A DNA stretch of 64,000 bases from Actinacidiphila guanduensis (GTDB taxonomy: Bacteria; Actinomycetota; Actinomycetes; Streptomycetales; Streptomycetaceae), in the NCBI RefSeq assembly GCF_900103985.1, contig NZ_FNIE01000006.1, positions 310,001-374,000 on the forward strand. The letters run 5' to 3'. Made by a program: the position numbers and the translations under genes. Shown piece by piece: positions 16,844 through 25,820 of the stretch (the first letter of the stretch is position 1; every line of letters begins with the position of its first letter). Under the pieces are notes generated by a model. It was not told where the DNA came from. It did not search any database and saw only the letters and a program-made list of their open reading frames with translations.

Positions 16844-17101
16844 GGACCAACCGCCTTCCCTACCGGGACCCGGACCCAGCGCAACCGAACGGCGTCACCC
16901 TCCCCACCCCCGATGACCTCCAGGTGAACCGCTCCCGTCCCGGCGGCGGCATCTTCGCTCCCGCGCGCCCCCGAACCGTGCACCCCCGCGCACCCCCGAC
17001 CGGTGCGCTCCCCGGCGGAAGCCGCACCCCACGCACGGAAACCGCGCCTCCCTACGGAAGCCGTCCCCGGCCCCGGCGGAGCCGCACCGACCCGCCACCG
17101 G

Positions 17102-17725
17102 TCAGCTCGCTGACCTGACCACCGCGCGCCCCGCGTTGTAGAGAGACCGGGCAATGGCCTGCGGATCGCCGAGGTAGCCGCCGACCATGGCGCCGTCCCG
17201 CAGCATCACCAGCTGGTCGGCGACCTCGGAGACGTCGGTCACACCGATCTCCGCGAGCATCTCCTCGAACGTGCCCTTGAACCAGCGGCGATGGGCGTCG
17301 ACGACCCGCCGGACGGGATGATCGGCCTCGGGGTACTCCGCCGCGGCGTTGATGAACGGGCATCCGCGGAACCCCGGCGAGCAGCTCTCGGCGCCGATCC
17401 CCTCCGCGATGAGCCGGAACGCCTCCGTGGTCCGGCCGGCGGTTGCCTCGCGGGCGCCGCCGACCGCCCGGCGCTCCCACTCGGCGCGCCGTTCGAGATA
17501 GGCCACGACCAGGTCGTCCTTGGTGGGGAAGTGCCGGTAGAAGGTCACCTTGGTGGTCCCGACCTTCGCGATGACCTTCTCCGCGCTCACCGCGCGTATG
17601 CCCTGGGCGTAGAAGAGCTCGGTCGCGGCATCGAGGAGACGTTCGCGCATCGGCTTCCTGCCCGGTGGCGCCGTCCCGGTCTCCTCCGGCACGGCCCCGA
17701 CGGGCTCTGGGTGCTGCTGTGTCAT
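17102..17725 (-). CDS. TetR/AcrR family transcriptional regulator (207 aa)
   Basis: The N-terminal DNA-binding domain reads RERLLDAATELFYAQGIRAV, then GTTKVTFYRHFPTKDDLVVAYL. The C-terminal part contains GFRGCPFINAAAEYPEADHPV, a signature of a large actinobacterial TetR subgroup. ATG 17725 is chosen for the GGTGGA upstream; an in-frame ATG at 17737 has little support. It is divergent from an alpha/beta hydrolase gene, with a palindrome between them, so it most likely represses that hydrolase operon. Confidence 0.88.
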   Translation of the reverse strand: MTQQHPEPVGAVPEETGTAPPGRKPMRERLLDAATELFYAQGIRAVSAEKVIAKVGTTKVTFYRHFPTKDDLVVAYLERRAEWERRAVGGAREATAGRTTEAFRLIAEGIGAESCSPGFRGCPFINAAAEYPEADHPVRRVVDAHRRWFKGTFEEMLAEIGVTDVSEVADQLVMLRDGAMVGGYLGDPQAIARSLYNAGRAVVRSAS

Positions 17726-17793
17726 GTCATCCACCATTCCCTACGCCCCCGATCCCGGGCCACTCCGGGCGTTCCCAGCGCCGCCACAGCGTG

Positions 17794-17829
17794 CTACCTT
17801 GATGTGGAGTTACTAGTTAGTCTACCTTG
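17794..17829 (+). promoter_or_regulatory. Hydrolase promoter with ACTAGT-centred operator and direct repeats
   Basis: TTGATG (17799-17804), 18 bases and TACCTT (17823-17828) form a promoter pointing to the hydrolase at 17853. The spacer holds an ACTAGT palindrome extended as T-N-ACTAGT-N-A (17810-17819). The octamer CTACCTTG occurs at 17794-17801 and again at 17822-17829, flanking it. Binding by the divergent TetR protein is inference. Confidence 0.55.
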
Positions 17830-17852
17830 CTCGTCAGGAAGGGAGCCCCGCC

Positions 17853-18650
17853 ATGTCGACAGCAACCCCGGTCGTCTTCGTCCACGGCCTGTGGATCCAC
17901 GCGGACTCGTGGCACAACTGGTCCGATCTGTACCGGGAGGCCGGCTACGCACCGATCGCTCCCGGCTGGCCGGGCGACGCGGCCACCGTGACCGCGACCC
18001 GCCAGAACCCCGCCGCGCTCGCCGGCCAGGGCATCGACGACATCACCGCCGGTTACATCCGGGTCATCGACGGGCTCGATGCCGAGCCCGTGGTCATCGG
18101 CCATTCCTTCGGGGGACTGATCGCCCAGAAGCTGCTGGCCGGCGGCCACGCGGCGGCCGCCGTCGCCATCGACCCGGCCCAGATCAAGGGCGTCAAGCCG
18201 CTGCCCCTTGCGCAGATCCGCTCGGCCCTGCCGGTCCTCTCCCGCCCGGGCAACAGGAAGAAGGCCGTCTCGCTCACCAGCAAGCAGTTCCGTTACGGCT
18301 TCGGCAACGCGATACCGCAGGCCGAGTCGGACGAACTGTTCGAGCGCTGGGCCATCCCCGGCCCCGGCAGGCCCCTGTTCGAGGCGAGCACCGCCAACTT
18401 CAGCCGGACCTCGCCGGCGAAGGTGGACACCGGCAAGAGCGACCGCGGTCCGCTGCTCGTCATCGGCGGGGGCGAGGACCACACCGTCCCGGAAGTCGTC
18501 GCCAGGGCCGCCCACCGGCTGTACGCGGCTTCCAGCGCCGTCACCGATTACCAGGTGTTCCCGGACCGTGGCCACTCCCTGGTCTTCGACCACGGATGGC
18601 GCGAGATCGCCGACTTCACCCTCGCCTGGCTCGACAGCCAGGGCATCTGA
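17853..18650 (+). CDS. Alpha/beta hydrolase (265 aa)
   Basis: A cytoplasmic alpha/beta-fold hydrolase. The oxyanion region is VVFVHGLW, and the nucleophile elbow is VIGHSFGG with the catalytic serine. The acid is probably the Asp in GGGEDHTVPE, and the histidine is in PDRGHSLVF. Substrates of this fold include esters, lactones and epoxides; none can be assigned. It is divergent from a TetR gene and followed after 76 bases by a second, secreted hydrolase. Start ATG 17853 follows GGAAGGGAG. Confidence 0.87.
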   Translation: MSTATPVVFVHGLWIHADSWHNWSDLYREAGYAPIAPGWPGDAATVTATRQNPAALAGQGIDDITAGYIRVIDGLDAEPVVIGHSFGGLIAQKLLAGGHAAAAVAIDPAQIKGVKPLPLAQIRSALPVLSRPGNRKKAVSLTSKQFRYGFGNAIPQAESDELFERWAIPGPGRPLFEASTANFSRTSPAKVDTGKSDRGPLLVIGGGEDHTVPEVVARAAHRLYAASSAVTDYQVFPDRGHSLVFDHGWREIADFTLAWLDSQGI

Positions 18651-18726
18651 CCGCCCTCACGCCCGCCGTTCCTTCGGCGCGCCCACCACTCCCGAAACGC
18701 CCACCCCTTCAGAAAGAAGAAGAGCC

Positions 18727-19563
18727 ATGAAGTCACCGCTGAAGTCCCGTACCCGCGGAGTCCGGCTCGCCGTACTGGGCGCGGCCCTGGCCCTCGCGGC
18801 CGCGGTCGTCCCCGCCGCGACGGCCTCCGGCGCCACCGGTACCGACGCCGGCCGGCAGCCGGCCAAGCCGACGGTCGTGCTGGTGCACGGCGCCTGGGCG
18901 GACGGGTCGAGCTGGCAAGGTGTCGTCCGCGACCTGCAGCACGACGGGTACACCGTCGACGTCCCGCCGAACCCGCTGCGCGGCGTGGCGAGCGATTCCG
19001 CGTACCTCGCCAGCTACCTCAAGACCGTCCCCGGACCGATCGTGCTGGTCGGGCACTCCTACGGCGGATTCGTGATCACCAACGCCGCCACCGGCGACCC
19101 CGACGTCAAGGCGCTCGTGTACGTCGACGCCTTCCTCCCGGCCCAGGGCGAGACCCTGAACGGGCTGACCTCGCAGTTCCCGGGCAGCCTGATCGGTCCC
19201 GACGCGCTCACCTTCGTCCCGTCGGCCGGCGGTGTCGTCGACGCCTACCTCAAGCAGGCGCAGTTCCCCGGGATCATGGCCAACGACCTGCCGGCCCGGA
19301 CGGCCGCCCAACTGGCCGCGACCCAGCGCCCGCTCGCGGCATCCGCGCTCGACGAGCCGTCCGGAGCGCCGGCCTGGAGCAGCATCCCGAGTTGGGACGT
19401 GATCGGCACCGCCGACCACGCGATTCCGCCCGCCGCCCAGGAGTTCATGGCCGAGCGCGCCGGCTCGCACGTGACGAGGATCCACGCCTCGCACCTGTCC
19501 ATGATCTCCCACCCGGACACGGTGACGGATGTCATCGAGACCGCGGCACACCACACCCACTGA
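18727..19563 (+). CDS. Secreted alpha/beta hydrolase (278 aa)
   Basis: The N-terminus is a signal peptide (KSRTRGVRLAVLGAALAL, then Ala-rich and ATASG). The mature enzyme shows VVLVHGAWADGSSW, nucleophile VGHSYGG, PSWDVIGTADHAIPP carrying the acid, and the histidine near HASHLSMISHP. This matches the salicylate-esterase-like/hydroxynitrile-lyase-like branch of the fold seen in many actinobacterial secreted proteins. ATG 18727 follows a purine-rich AAGAAGAAGAG. It is probably co-transcribed with the upstream hydrolase under the TetR repressor, and ends at a strong terminator. Confidence 0.86.
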   Translation: MKSPLKSRTRGVRLAVLGAALALAAAVVPAATASGATGTDAGRQPAKPTVVLVHGAWADGSSWQGVVRDLQHDGYTVDVPPNPLRGVASDSAYLASYLKTVPGPIVLVGHSYGGFVITNAATGDPDVKALVYVDAFLPAQGETLNGLTSQFPGSLIGPDALTFVPSAGGVVDAYLKQAQFPGIMANDLPARTAAQLAATQRPLAASALDEPSGAPAWSSIPSWDVIGTADHAIPPAAQEFMAERAGSHVTRIHASHLSMISHPDTVTDVIETAAHHTH

Positions 19564-19573
19564 CTCCCCCACC

Positions 19574-19606
19574 CCGCGGCCGTGCGGCTCCCCCGCACGG
19601 CCGCGG
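19574..19606. terminator. Bidirectional terminator between convergent genes
   Basis: A perfect 14-bp stem (CCGCGGCCGTGCGG with its complement) and a five-base loop is followed on the plus strand by GTGGCTGTTTTTA. It begins 11 bases after the hydrolase stop and ends 12 bases before the stop of the convergent gene at 19618, so it can serve both. Confidence 0.88.
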
Positions 19607-19617
19607 CGTGGCTGTTT

Positions 19618-21018
19618 TTACGTCAGGGAGCTGCGGAGGGCGGTCGTGGGCAGGGAGAAGACGAGGCGCTGGCGGATGGGGTTCGTGGTCGGCCAGACCC
19701 CGTTCACGTCGGCGGCCCATTCCGTCTGGGACCAGAGGCGGTCCTGGTCGGCCATGAACGTCATGCCCTCGGAGTGCTGGGCCCACTCGTGCTGGGCGGT
19801 CGCCGAGCCGCCCGTCGAGGTCGTGGCGTGGGCCGCGGTCTGCTCGCCCGCCGCGGGCAGCGGGATCCGCCAGGGGATGCCGTGCGTCGCCGGGCTGCCG
19901 ACGGAGTCCGCCGTGTAGATGACCTTCTCACCGTTCTCGGTGCGGTCGAGCGTGCCCTGGATACCGACGATGTCCGTGTCGTAGATGTCGATCGGATCGG
20001 CGTGGCCCGAGCTGTCCGTGGTGATGGGCATCGCCGCGTCGGCGCTGTTCAGCGCGTACCGCCAGATCCGCGACGCCGTTCCCGTGGACCCGGTGGACAC
20101 CCACTCGTTGGCGACCAGCGTGAAGGGGCTGACGGACCTGTCCATCGACAGCGCGTCGAAGCACGGCTGCCGGTCCGCGCTGCGGTCCGCCGACGTGCAG
20201 GACGCCGGGACGCTGTACGAGCCGATGGCGGGCCAGAAGTACTGGTAGCCGTGGGCGGAGACCTGGTCCCCCCGGTGCCCGACCCAGTCGGCGTCGGTGT
20301 TGGCCTGGTAGATGTACTTCGTGGAGAAGACGTAGATCGCGTTGTGGTGCGCGTCGCCGTCGAGCGAGCCGGTGACGAGGAGCTTGTCGCCCCACCACAC
20401 CATGCCGCCCATGTGCGAGCCGAAGATCCCGAAGTCGTTGCCGCCGTCGGTGGGGATGACCGGGAGGACCCAGCGGTAGCCGTACTTGTCCGCCGAGCCG
20501 TCGGTGTCGTTGATCAGCGCCATCCGGCCGAAGTGGTCCTGCTGGTTGGCGCTGCCCCAGCCGGAGACGAGGACACGGTCGGTGCCCCAGACCCCGTCCG
20601 CGTCGGCGTCGCCCGAGGACGTCATGCCCTGGGGCGACCAGTACTGCGTGGTGGCGTCGCCCTCGTCCCAGCAGAAGGCGTCGTCGCCGGAGACGGCCGG
20701 GTCCAGGGGCTCGGCGGTGGACTCCTGCGCGCAGTCGGAGCTGCTGTCGGGGTGCAGGTGGTGGTTCACCGAGTTGACGATCGTGTGGACGCTGCTGTCG
20801 GCGTACGTGTCCTTCATCGTCTGGAGGGTGGTGGCCGAGACCTGGTGCTCGGTCAGGCGCAGCGGCGCCGCCGCCGAGGCGGGTGCGCGGACGGCCTTGC
20901 CGGGGGTGCCCGGGGTCGCGGGCGTGACGCCCGCCGCCGGGCTCAAGGACGCCGCCCCCACCACCAGAACAGCCAGCCCCGCAACCAAGAGCCCGCGCCT
21001 TCGATCGGTCCTGCGCAC
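19618..21018 (-). CDS. Secreted hypothetical protein (466 aa)
   Basis: A signal peptide is visible (RRRGLLVAGLAVLVVGAASL, then Pro/Ala-rich). The mature protein has many Asp, Gly and aromatic residues and paired cysteines (SSDCAQES with DAFCWDE; PASCTS with QPCFDA), which fits an exported disulphide-bonded protein. Segments such as GDKLLVTGSLDGDAHHNAIY and DRLWSQTEWAADVNGVWP look like beta-propeller blades. I do not recognise a catalytic motif or named family. The GTG start at 21018 has GGGAGG upstream. It ends at the shared terminator. Confidence 0.72.
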   Translation of the reverse strand: MRRTDRRRGLLVAGLAVLVVGAASLSPAAGVTPATPGTPGKAVRAPASAAAPLRLTEHQVSATTLQTMKDTYADSSVHTIVNSVNHHLHPDSSSDCAQESTAEPLDPAVSGDDAFCWDEGDATTQYWSPQGMTSSGDADADGVWGTDRVLVSGWGSANQQDHFGRMALINDTDGSADKYGYRWVLPVIPTDGGNDFGIFGSHMGGMVWWGDKLLVTGSLDGDAHHNAIYVFSTKYIYQANTDADWVGHRGDQVSAHGYQYFWPAIGSYSVPASCTSADRSADRQPCFDALSMDRSVSPFTLVANEWVSTGSTGTASRIWRYALNSADAAMPITTDSSGHADPIDIYDTDIVGIQGTLDRTENGEKVIYTADSVGSPATHGIPWRIPLPAAGEQTAAHATTSTGGSATAQHEWAQHSEGMTFMADQDRLWSQTEWAADVNGVWPTTNPIRQRLVFSLPTTALRSSLT

Positions 21019-21347
21019 GTTGCGTACCTCCCGTGAACGTCGGCTGGCGAGCCTTCAAGTCGCACACACCGCCCGCAACTATCCCCAACCCGGGCCCCCT
21101 TGGACCAGACCGCCTCCCCGGGGGCGCCCAATCCCCCTCAAGCACGAAGCCGCATCCCTCGTACGAGCGGATCGCACCCCGCCCCCGCGGCAGCCGCGGC
21201 CCTCACCCGCAGAGCCCCGCGCACGTCCCTTACGTGCACGGATTGGCCGGAAGTGGACGATACGTCCGGGCACGTACCGCGGTACAGCCGTGCAGAGACC
21301 GCTTCCGCGGCGTAGCAGGTCCGGTTTGCGGGGGTACGGTGCCCGAA

Positions 21348-21465
21348 GGTTCTGCTGCGGTTCCTGGGGCGTACGCGCCCTGTTGGGAAACCGTTCGAGG
21401 AACCCCGTGCGGGAACCCTTTCGCGGAACCGCCGCGGGAACCCTCGGGGAGCCCGTGCGGAACCC
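21348..21465 (+). repeat. Iterated GGAACC array upstream of the glycosyltransferase/radical SAM operon
   Basis: GGAACC(C)-like heptamers begin at 21386 (GGAAACC), 21399, 21412, 21425, 21437, 21448 (GGAGCCC) and 21459, at spacings of 13, 13, 13, 12, 11 and 11. Two reverse-orientation copies (GGTTCT, GGTTCC) begin at 21348 and 21359, 11 apart. The last copy ends 63 bases before the start codon. Near-helical spacing suggests co-operative protein binding on one DNA face, or alternately folded RNA. The rest of the gap (21019-21347) has a GTACCGCGGTAC palindrome and no gene I can support. Confidence 0.6.
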
Positions 21466-21528
21466 GTACGCCGTTGAGGAGTTGGCCGACGCGCCCCGGC
21501 AGAGCCGCCGGGGGGATGGAGGCGGGAC

Positions 21529-24207
21529 ATGGCAGCGCTGTGGGGCGTGTCCTTCGACGCCACCCCGTTGTCCGGGGTGGTGGTCGAGTTCGTGAAGACC
21601 GCCCGCCACTTCCACGAGCGGGGGTACGAGGTCCACCTCGACCTCGGCTACGACATCAAGGCGGACAAGGGCCGCTTCTTCCGCCCCTACACCGACGAAC
21701 CCCGCCTGCTCCCGCCCTGGGTGCGCCTGGCCCGCGTCCCGGGCCTGGCCGACCTGGCGGGATACGACGCCGACCTCGTCACCGAAGTCCTGCAAGAGGT
21801 CGTGGAGAAGGGCGACTTACGGCTGCTGCCGGAGGTGGAGCGCCTCAGCGACGCGGTCTGCGAGCTGCTGCTGCGCCTGTGGGACGACCTCGGTGTCACC
21901 CGCGTCCTGGTGGAGAACGGCACCCTGCCGGAGAACATCGTCCTCACCCGCGCCCTGCAGAAGGCCATCCCCGCCCACGGACGGCGGCACGGCCTCGGCC
22001 GCTTCGCGCTGTGGCGCGACCACGACCTGATGTGGCAGAGCGAGCCGGGCAGCGGCAAGTACGGCCGGCCCCCGTACCCGAACGTGCCGCCGCTGCTGGC
22101 CGATCCGCACGTGCGCTACCTCGCCCTGCACGAAAGGGCCCGCGGGCTGACCCGCCAATGGGCCCCCCACGTACGGCACATCGACGTGCTGCCCAACGCC
22201 TTCCCGCACCGCCCGGCCGAAGTGACCGCCGCCAACGCGGACTTCCGCGCCCACTACGGCATCCCGGCCCGCGCCCGCCTCATCGCCCGCACCACCCGCG
22301 TGATCCCCCAAAAGCGCGTCGACCGCGACATCCACCTGGTGGCCGCCCTCGTGCCGGACGTCGACGCCTGGCTCTTCGTGGCCGGCGACACCACCGAGGA
22401 CCCGGCGGAGTACGGCCGGCTGACCGCGCTCGCCGAGGAGCTGGGCGTCGCCGGCCGCGTGGTGTTCGGCGGCTGGCTCGCACCCGACCCGGAGGCGACC
22501 GGCGCCCCCGCCGGCGGCGGCTGGTCGGTGCGCGACCTGCTCGCCCACGCCGACCTGGTCTCCTTCCTGACCTCCTACGACTACGAGAGCTACGGCAACC
22601 CGATCGGCGAGGCCATCGCCGCCGGTGTGCCCTATGTGACGAGCGGCTACGAGCTGTACCCGACGGTGTACGGCGACAAGGGCTTCCGCGCGCCCGTCCT
22701 GCACGACGACCTCCCGACTCCGGCCTTCGTGAACGAGGTGGCACAGCTGGTGAACGACGACACCCTGCGGACGGCCACGGCGGAGCACAACCACCGCTTG
22801 GGCGCACGCCACTTCGGCCGCTCCAGCGCGGCCGCCCTGCTGGACCGGCTGGTGCTGACCCCGATGGGCCCGCGCACCCGGATGAGCGTGGTGCTGCCGG
22901 TCTACAACGAGGCGGCGAACCTGCCCGCGGTGCTGGCCTCCCTCCACGAGCAGCGCGACCCGGCGGGCGGCCGGCTGGACCCGGAGCTGTACGAGGTCGT
23001 GCTGGTGGACAACAACTCCACGGACGACACGGTGGAGTTGGCAAAGAGCTTCGCGGCCGCGCACCCGGACCTGGCGCTGCACGTGGTGCACGAGCCGGAG
23101 CAGGGCGTCTCGTGCGCGCGCCGCACCGGCATGGTGTTCGCCGCCGAACGCAGCACCGGCCGCCCCGAGGAGGCGCCGGCCGCCGGGCAGCGCTTCTACC
23201 TGGTCTCGGCGGACGCCGACTGCCGGGTGGACCCGCACTGGCTGGCCGAGTTGCTGGCGGCGATGGACGGCTCGGGCGCGGACATCGGGGTCTGCGACTA
23301 CTACTACCGCGCGGAGCACTTCGCGGGCCGCCCGCGGCTGTGGGACGCCATCTCCCGTACGCTGCGCTGCCGTTCGGTGGCCTTCGCGCTCTTCGGCGGC
23401 TTCCCCGACGGGAAGGGCTTCGCGGTGGAGCGGGAGGCGCACGACCGGGCGGGCGGCATCGAGATCTTCTACCAGCTGGAGAACGGCCGCTTCGTCAACC
23501 ACCTGTCCGACGACTGGGACTTCGGCATCAAGGTGTCGGCGCTGGGCGGCAGCCGGGTCTACGCGCCGGCCTCGCGGGTGGAGATCAACCCGCGCCGGGT
23601 GGACCACGCGCTGGAGGAGGTCATCGAGGGCAAGGCGTACGGCTCGGGCGGCACGATCGTGATGCGGGACATCCGCCCCGCCCGGGGCATCGGCGCCCGA
23701 GGCGAAACCGTCGAACCGGGCGGACCCGATGGACTCGATGGACCCGGCGGCCTCGGCGAGCCCGGGGTGCGGGACCTCACCGAGGAAGAGGCGCGCCGCG
23801 CCTGGGACTTCTCGGTCAAGGACTTCCTGCCGAAGAACCTGCTGCTGCCCCTGCTGCTCGACCCGGCGCTGCTCACGGCCCCGCCGGTACGGGAGTTCTT
23901 CGGCGCCGACCTCGCCGACGCCCTCGGGCAGCGCATCGCCGAGATCGTCGACGAGATGCGGATCGTGGACTTCACCCCGATCCACGCGTACAAGACGCCG
24001 TCCTTCCGGCTGTACTTCGAGTTCGCCGACGAGCTGTTCGCGGTGCTGCGGCGGACGGTGGGCGAGGACATCGGCTACCCGCCGCCGCTGCCGGAGTGCC
24101 TGGCGGAAGTGCCGCGCGAGCGCTTCCGCGAGTTCGTGCACTACTACTGCGAGGACCGCGAGTCCGGCGAGGCCCACGACTACTTCGGAAACGGGGGCGT
24201 GTTCTGA
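21529..24207 (+). CDS. Fused double glycosyltransferase (GT4-like + GT2) with C-terminal helical domain (892 aa)
   Basis: Residues of about 1-445 form a GT-B-type glycosyltransferase: VVVEFVKTARHFHERGYEVH, IARTTRVIPQKRVDRDIHLV and YDYESYGNPIGEAIAAGVP. From residue 452 a GT-A (family 2) domain begins, RMSVVLPVYNEAANLP, with DNNSTDDT and the metal-binding SADADCRVD. A Gly-rich linker (about 715-745) leads to a helical tail of about 145 residues that I do not recognise. No signal peptide or membrane span is seen. Codon 97 (21817-21819) is TTA, so translation should need the bldA tRNA. ATG 21529 follows GGAGGCGGG. The stop overlaps the radical SAM start by one base, so the two gene products probably modify the same glycan or glycoconjugate. 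Confidence 0.82.
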   Translation: MAALWGVSFDATPLSGVVVEFVKTARHFHERGYEVHLDLGYDIKADKGRFFRPYTDEPRLLPPWVRLARVPGLADLAGYDADLVTEVLQEVVEKGDLRLLPEVERLSDAVCELLLRLWDDLGVTRVLVENGTLPENIVLTRALQKAIPAHGRRHGLGRFALWRDHDLMWQSEPGSGKYGRPPYPNVPPLLADPHVRYLALHERARGLTRQWAPHVRHIDVLPNAFPHRPAEVTAANADFRAHYGIPARARLIARTTRVIPQKRVDRDIHLVAALVPDVDAWLFVAGDTTEDPAEYGRLTALAEELGVAGRVVFGGWLAPDPEATGAPAGGGWSVRDLLAHADLVSFLTSYDYESYGNPIGEAIAAGVPYVTSGYELYPTVYGDKGFRAPVLHDDLPTPAFVNEVAQLVNDDTLRTATAEHNHRLGARHFGRSSAAALLDRLVLTPMGPRTRMSVVLPVYNEAANLPAVLASLHEQRDPAGGRLDPELYEVVLVDNNSTDDTVELAKSFAAAHPDLALHVVHEPEQGVSCARRTGMVFAAERSTGRPEEAPAAGQRFYLVSADADCRVDPHWLAELLAAMDGSGADIGVCDYYYRAEHFAGRPRLWDAISRTLRCRSVAFALFGGFPDGKGFAVEREAHDRAGGIEIFYQLENGRFVNHLSDDWDFGIKVSALGGSRVYAPASRVEINPRRVDHALEEVIEGKAYGSGGTIVMRDIRPARGIGARGETVEPGGPDGLDGPGGLGEPGVRDLTEEEARRAWDFSVKDFLPKNLLLPLLLDPALLTAPPVREFFGADLADALGQRIAEIVDEMRIVDFTPIHAYKTPSFRLYFEFADELFAVLRRTVGEDIGYPPPLPECLAEVPRERFREFVHYYCEDRESGEAHDYFGNGGVF

Positions 24208-25793
24208 TGACCGAGCCCGCACAGCCGGCACGACCCGCACAGCCCGCACGACCCGCGGAGCCCGCGCAGCCCGCACGTTCGGCCACGCCTGCACCCCCCG
24301 AATCCGCCACCGCCACCGACACCGCTCTCACCTCCCTCCTCGCCCTCGACCCCTCGGCCCCGACGCCCGCCGCCGTCGAGGCCCTGGCCGCGCCCGAGAA
24401 CCGCCACCTGCTGGAGTACGTCCGCGAGGACCCCTTCGGCGCCCACGTCTTCCCAGGCAACATCGAGGGCTACGACCCCGAGCGCTTCCTGGACGACCTG
24501 GACGCCCAACTGGCGGCCACCGGCCCGATCCACCTGTGGGCGTACATCCCGACGTGCTCCTACCGCTGCCGCTTCTGCCAGTACCCCGTGGTGATCGCGA
24601 AGGGGCCGCAGGAGGCGGTGGCGCGGCGGGCGGCGCAGTGGGTGGACTGGAACATCGCGGAGGCGCGGCTGTGGCTGCGCCGGGTGCCGCACCTCGCGGG
24701 GGCGCCGGTCGGGGAGTTCAACGTGTTCGGCGGGACCCCCTCGCTGCTGCCGCCGGAGGAGATCCGCCGCCTGCTGGACTTCTACCGGGAGCACTTCGGC
24801 TTCGGCCCCGACACCACCGTGCGCTTCGAGGGCGACCCGACCACCTTCACGCCGGACAAGCTGGAGCTGCTCGCCGAGTTGGGCTGCACGAAGGTCTCCA
24901 GCGGGGTGCAGTCCTTCGACGACCACGTGCTGGCGATGAGCGGGCGCGAGCACACCGGGGCGGCCTGCCGGGAGTTCGTGCGGCGGGCGAAGGCGACGGG
25001 CTTCGACTGGGTGAGCGTGGACCTGATGTACGGGCTGCTGGACCAGTCGCTGGACACCGTGCGGGAGGACCTGGAGACGGTGCTCGCCGAGGGGCCCACC
25101 GCGGTGGTGTGCACGAAGCTGCACCTGCGCGACTACAGCGACACCCGCACAGGCGTGTCGGGCGTGCAGCCGGCGGCCTGGCAACTGCCGTCCTACCGCG
25201 CGCGGTTGGAGTCGCGCGGGCACCGGTGGCCGACGCTCGGCGAGCAGTACCAGATGCGCGAGGTGCTGACCGGGGGGCTGCGGGCCGCGGGGTGGACGGA
25301 GCACCCGACGATGTACTTCGCGCAGCCGGGCGCGGGGCCGGAGAAGTGGAAGGCGATCATGGCCGACCAGGACCTGCAGCTGCCGGAGGTGGCGATCGGG
25401 CTGGGCGGCAGCTCCAGTTGCCGCCGCTCGGAGGGGATGACGGAGGTGGACTGGCGCCGCTACGGCGAGGCGGTCGACGCGGGCCGCATCCCGCTGGGGT
25501 CGGCGACGGCGTTCACCGACGAGGCGCAGGAGACCCGGGCGGTGAACATGGCGCTGACGACGCTGCAGCCGCTGCGTGAGGAGGTCCACCGGGCCCGCTT
25601 CCCCGGCAGCTCGCTCTTTTCGCCGGCCCGGCGTGCGGCGTTCGCCTCGCTGGAGGCCCGCGGGCTGCTCACCGCGGACGAGGCGGCCGGCACGGTCACG
25701 CTGACGCCGACGGGCGAGACGCTGGTGGAGGCGATCATCAACACGGAGCTGTCGGCGCCGGCCGCCCGGGAGCGGAGCGGCATCACACCGTAA
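24207..25793 (+). CDS. HemN-like radical SAM protein (528 aa)
   Basis: The cluster motif CSYRCRFC places Cys117, Cys121 and Cys124 for the 4Fe-4S centre. FNVFGGTPSLLPPEEI matches the coproporphyrinogen-oxidase-like GGTPS motif, and VSSGVQSFDDHVL and VDLMYGL are further family landmarks. HemN's fourth cysteine after the triad is absent. The first ~40 residues are a PAQPAR-type Pro/Ala repeat, probably disordered. A HemW-type C-terminal domain ends with LTPTGETLVEAI. It starts on the last base of the glycosyltransferase stop (ATGA). The coupling suggests oxidation, methylation or rearrangement of a sugar or lipid made by the partner, not haem synthesis; this is inference. Confidence 0.84.
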   Translation: MTEPAQPARPAQPARPAEPAQPARSATPAPPESATATDTALTSLLALDPSAPTPAAVEALAAPENRHLLEYVREDPFGAHVFPGNIEGYDPERFLDDLDAQLAATGPIHLWAYIPTCSYRCRFCQYPVVIAKGPQEAVARRAAQWVDWNIAEARLWLRRVPHLAGAPVGEFNVFGGTPSLLPPEEIRRLLDFYREHFGFGPDTTVRFEGDPTTFTPDKLELLAELGCTKVSSGVQSFDDHVLAMSGREHTGAACREFVRRAKATGFDWVSVDLMYGLLDQSLDTVREDLETVLAEGPTAVVCTKLHLRDYSDTRTGVSGVQPAAWQLPSYRARLESRGHRWPTLGEQYQMREVLTGGLRAAGWTEHPTMYFAQPGAGPEKWKAIMADQDLQLPEVAIGLGGSSSCRRSEGMTEVDWRRYGEAVDAGRIPLGSATAFTDEAQETRAVNMALTTLQPLREEVHRARFPGSSLFSPARRAAFASLEARGLLTADEAAGTVTLTPTGETLVEAIINTELSAPAARERSGITP

Positions 25794-25820
25794 TCCCCGC
25801 GTCAGGCAGGGTTCGCCCGG

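Noticed and set aside
21348..21465. CRISPR array or replication origin iterons
   Set aside because: Units are only 6-7 bases at 11-13 base spacing, with no cas or replication genes; not a CRISPR, and origin function has no support.
21033..21528. Upstream in-frame extension of a plus-strand ORF running through the glycosyltransferase region from 21033
   Set aside because: It is the radical SAM frame left open through the glycosyltransferase gene; the translation before 24207 is low-complexity and out of frame with the real gene.
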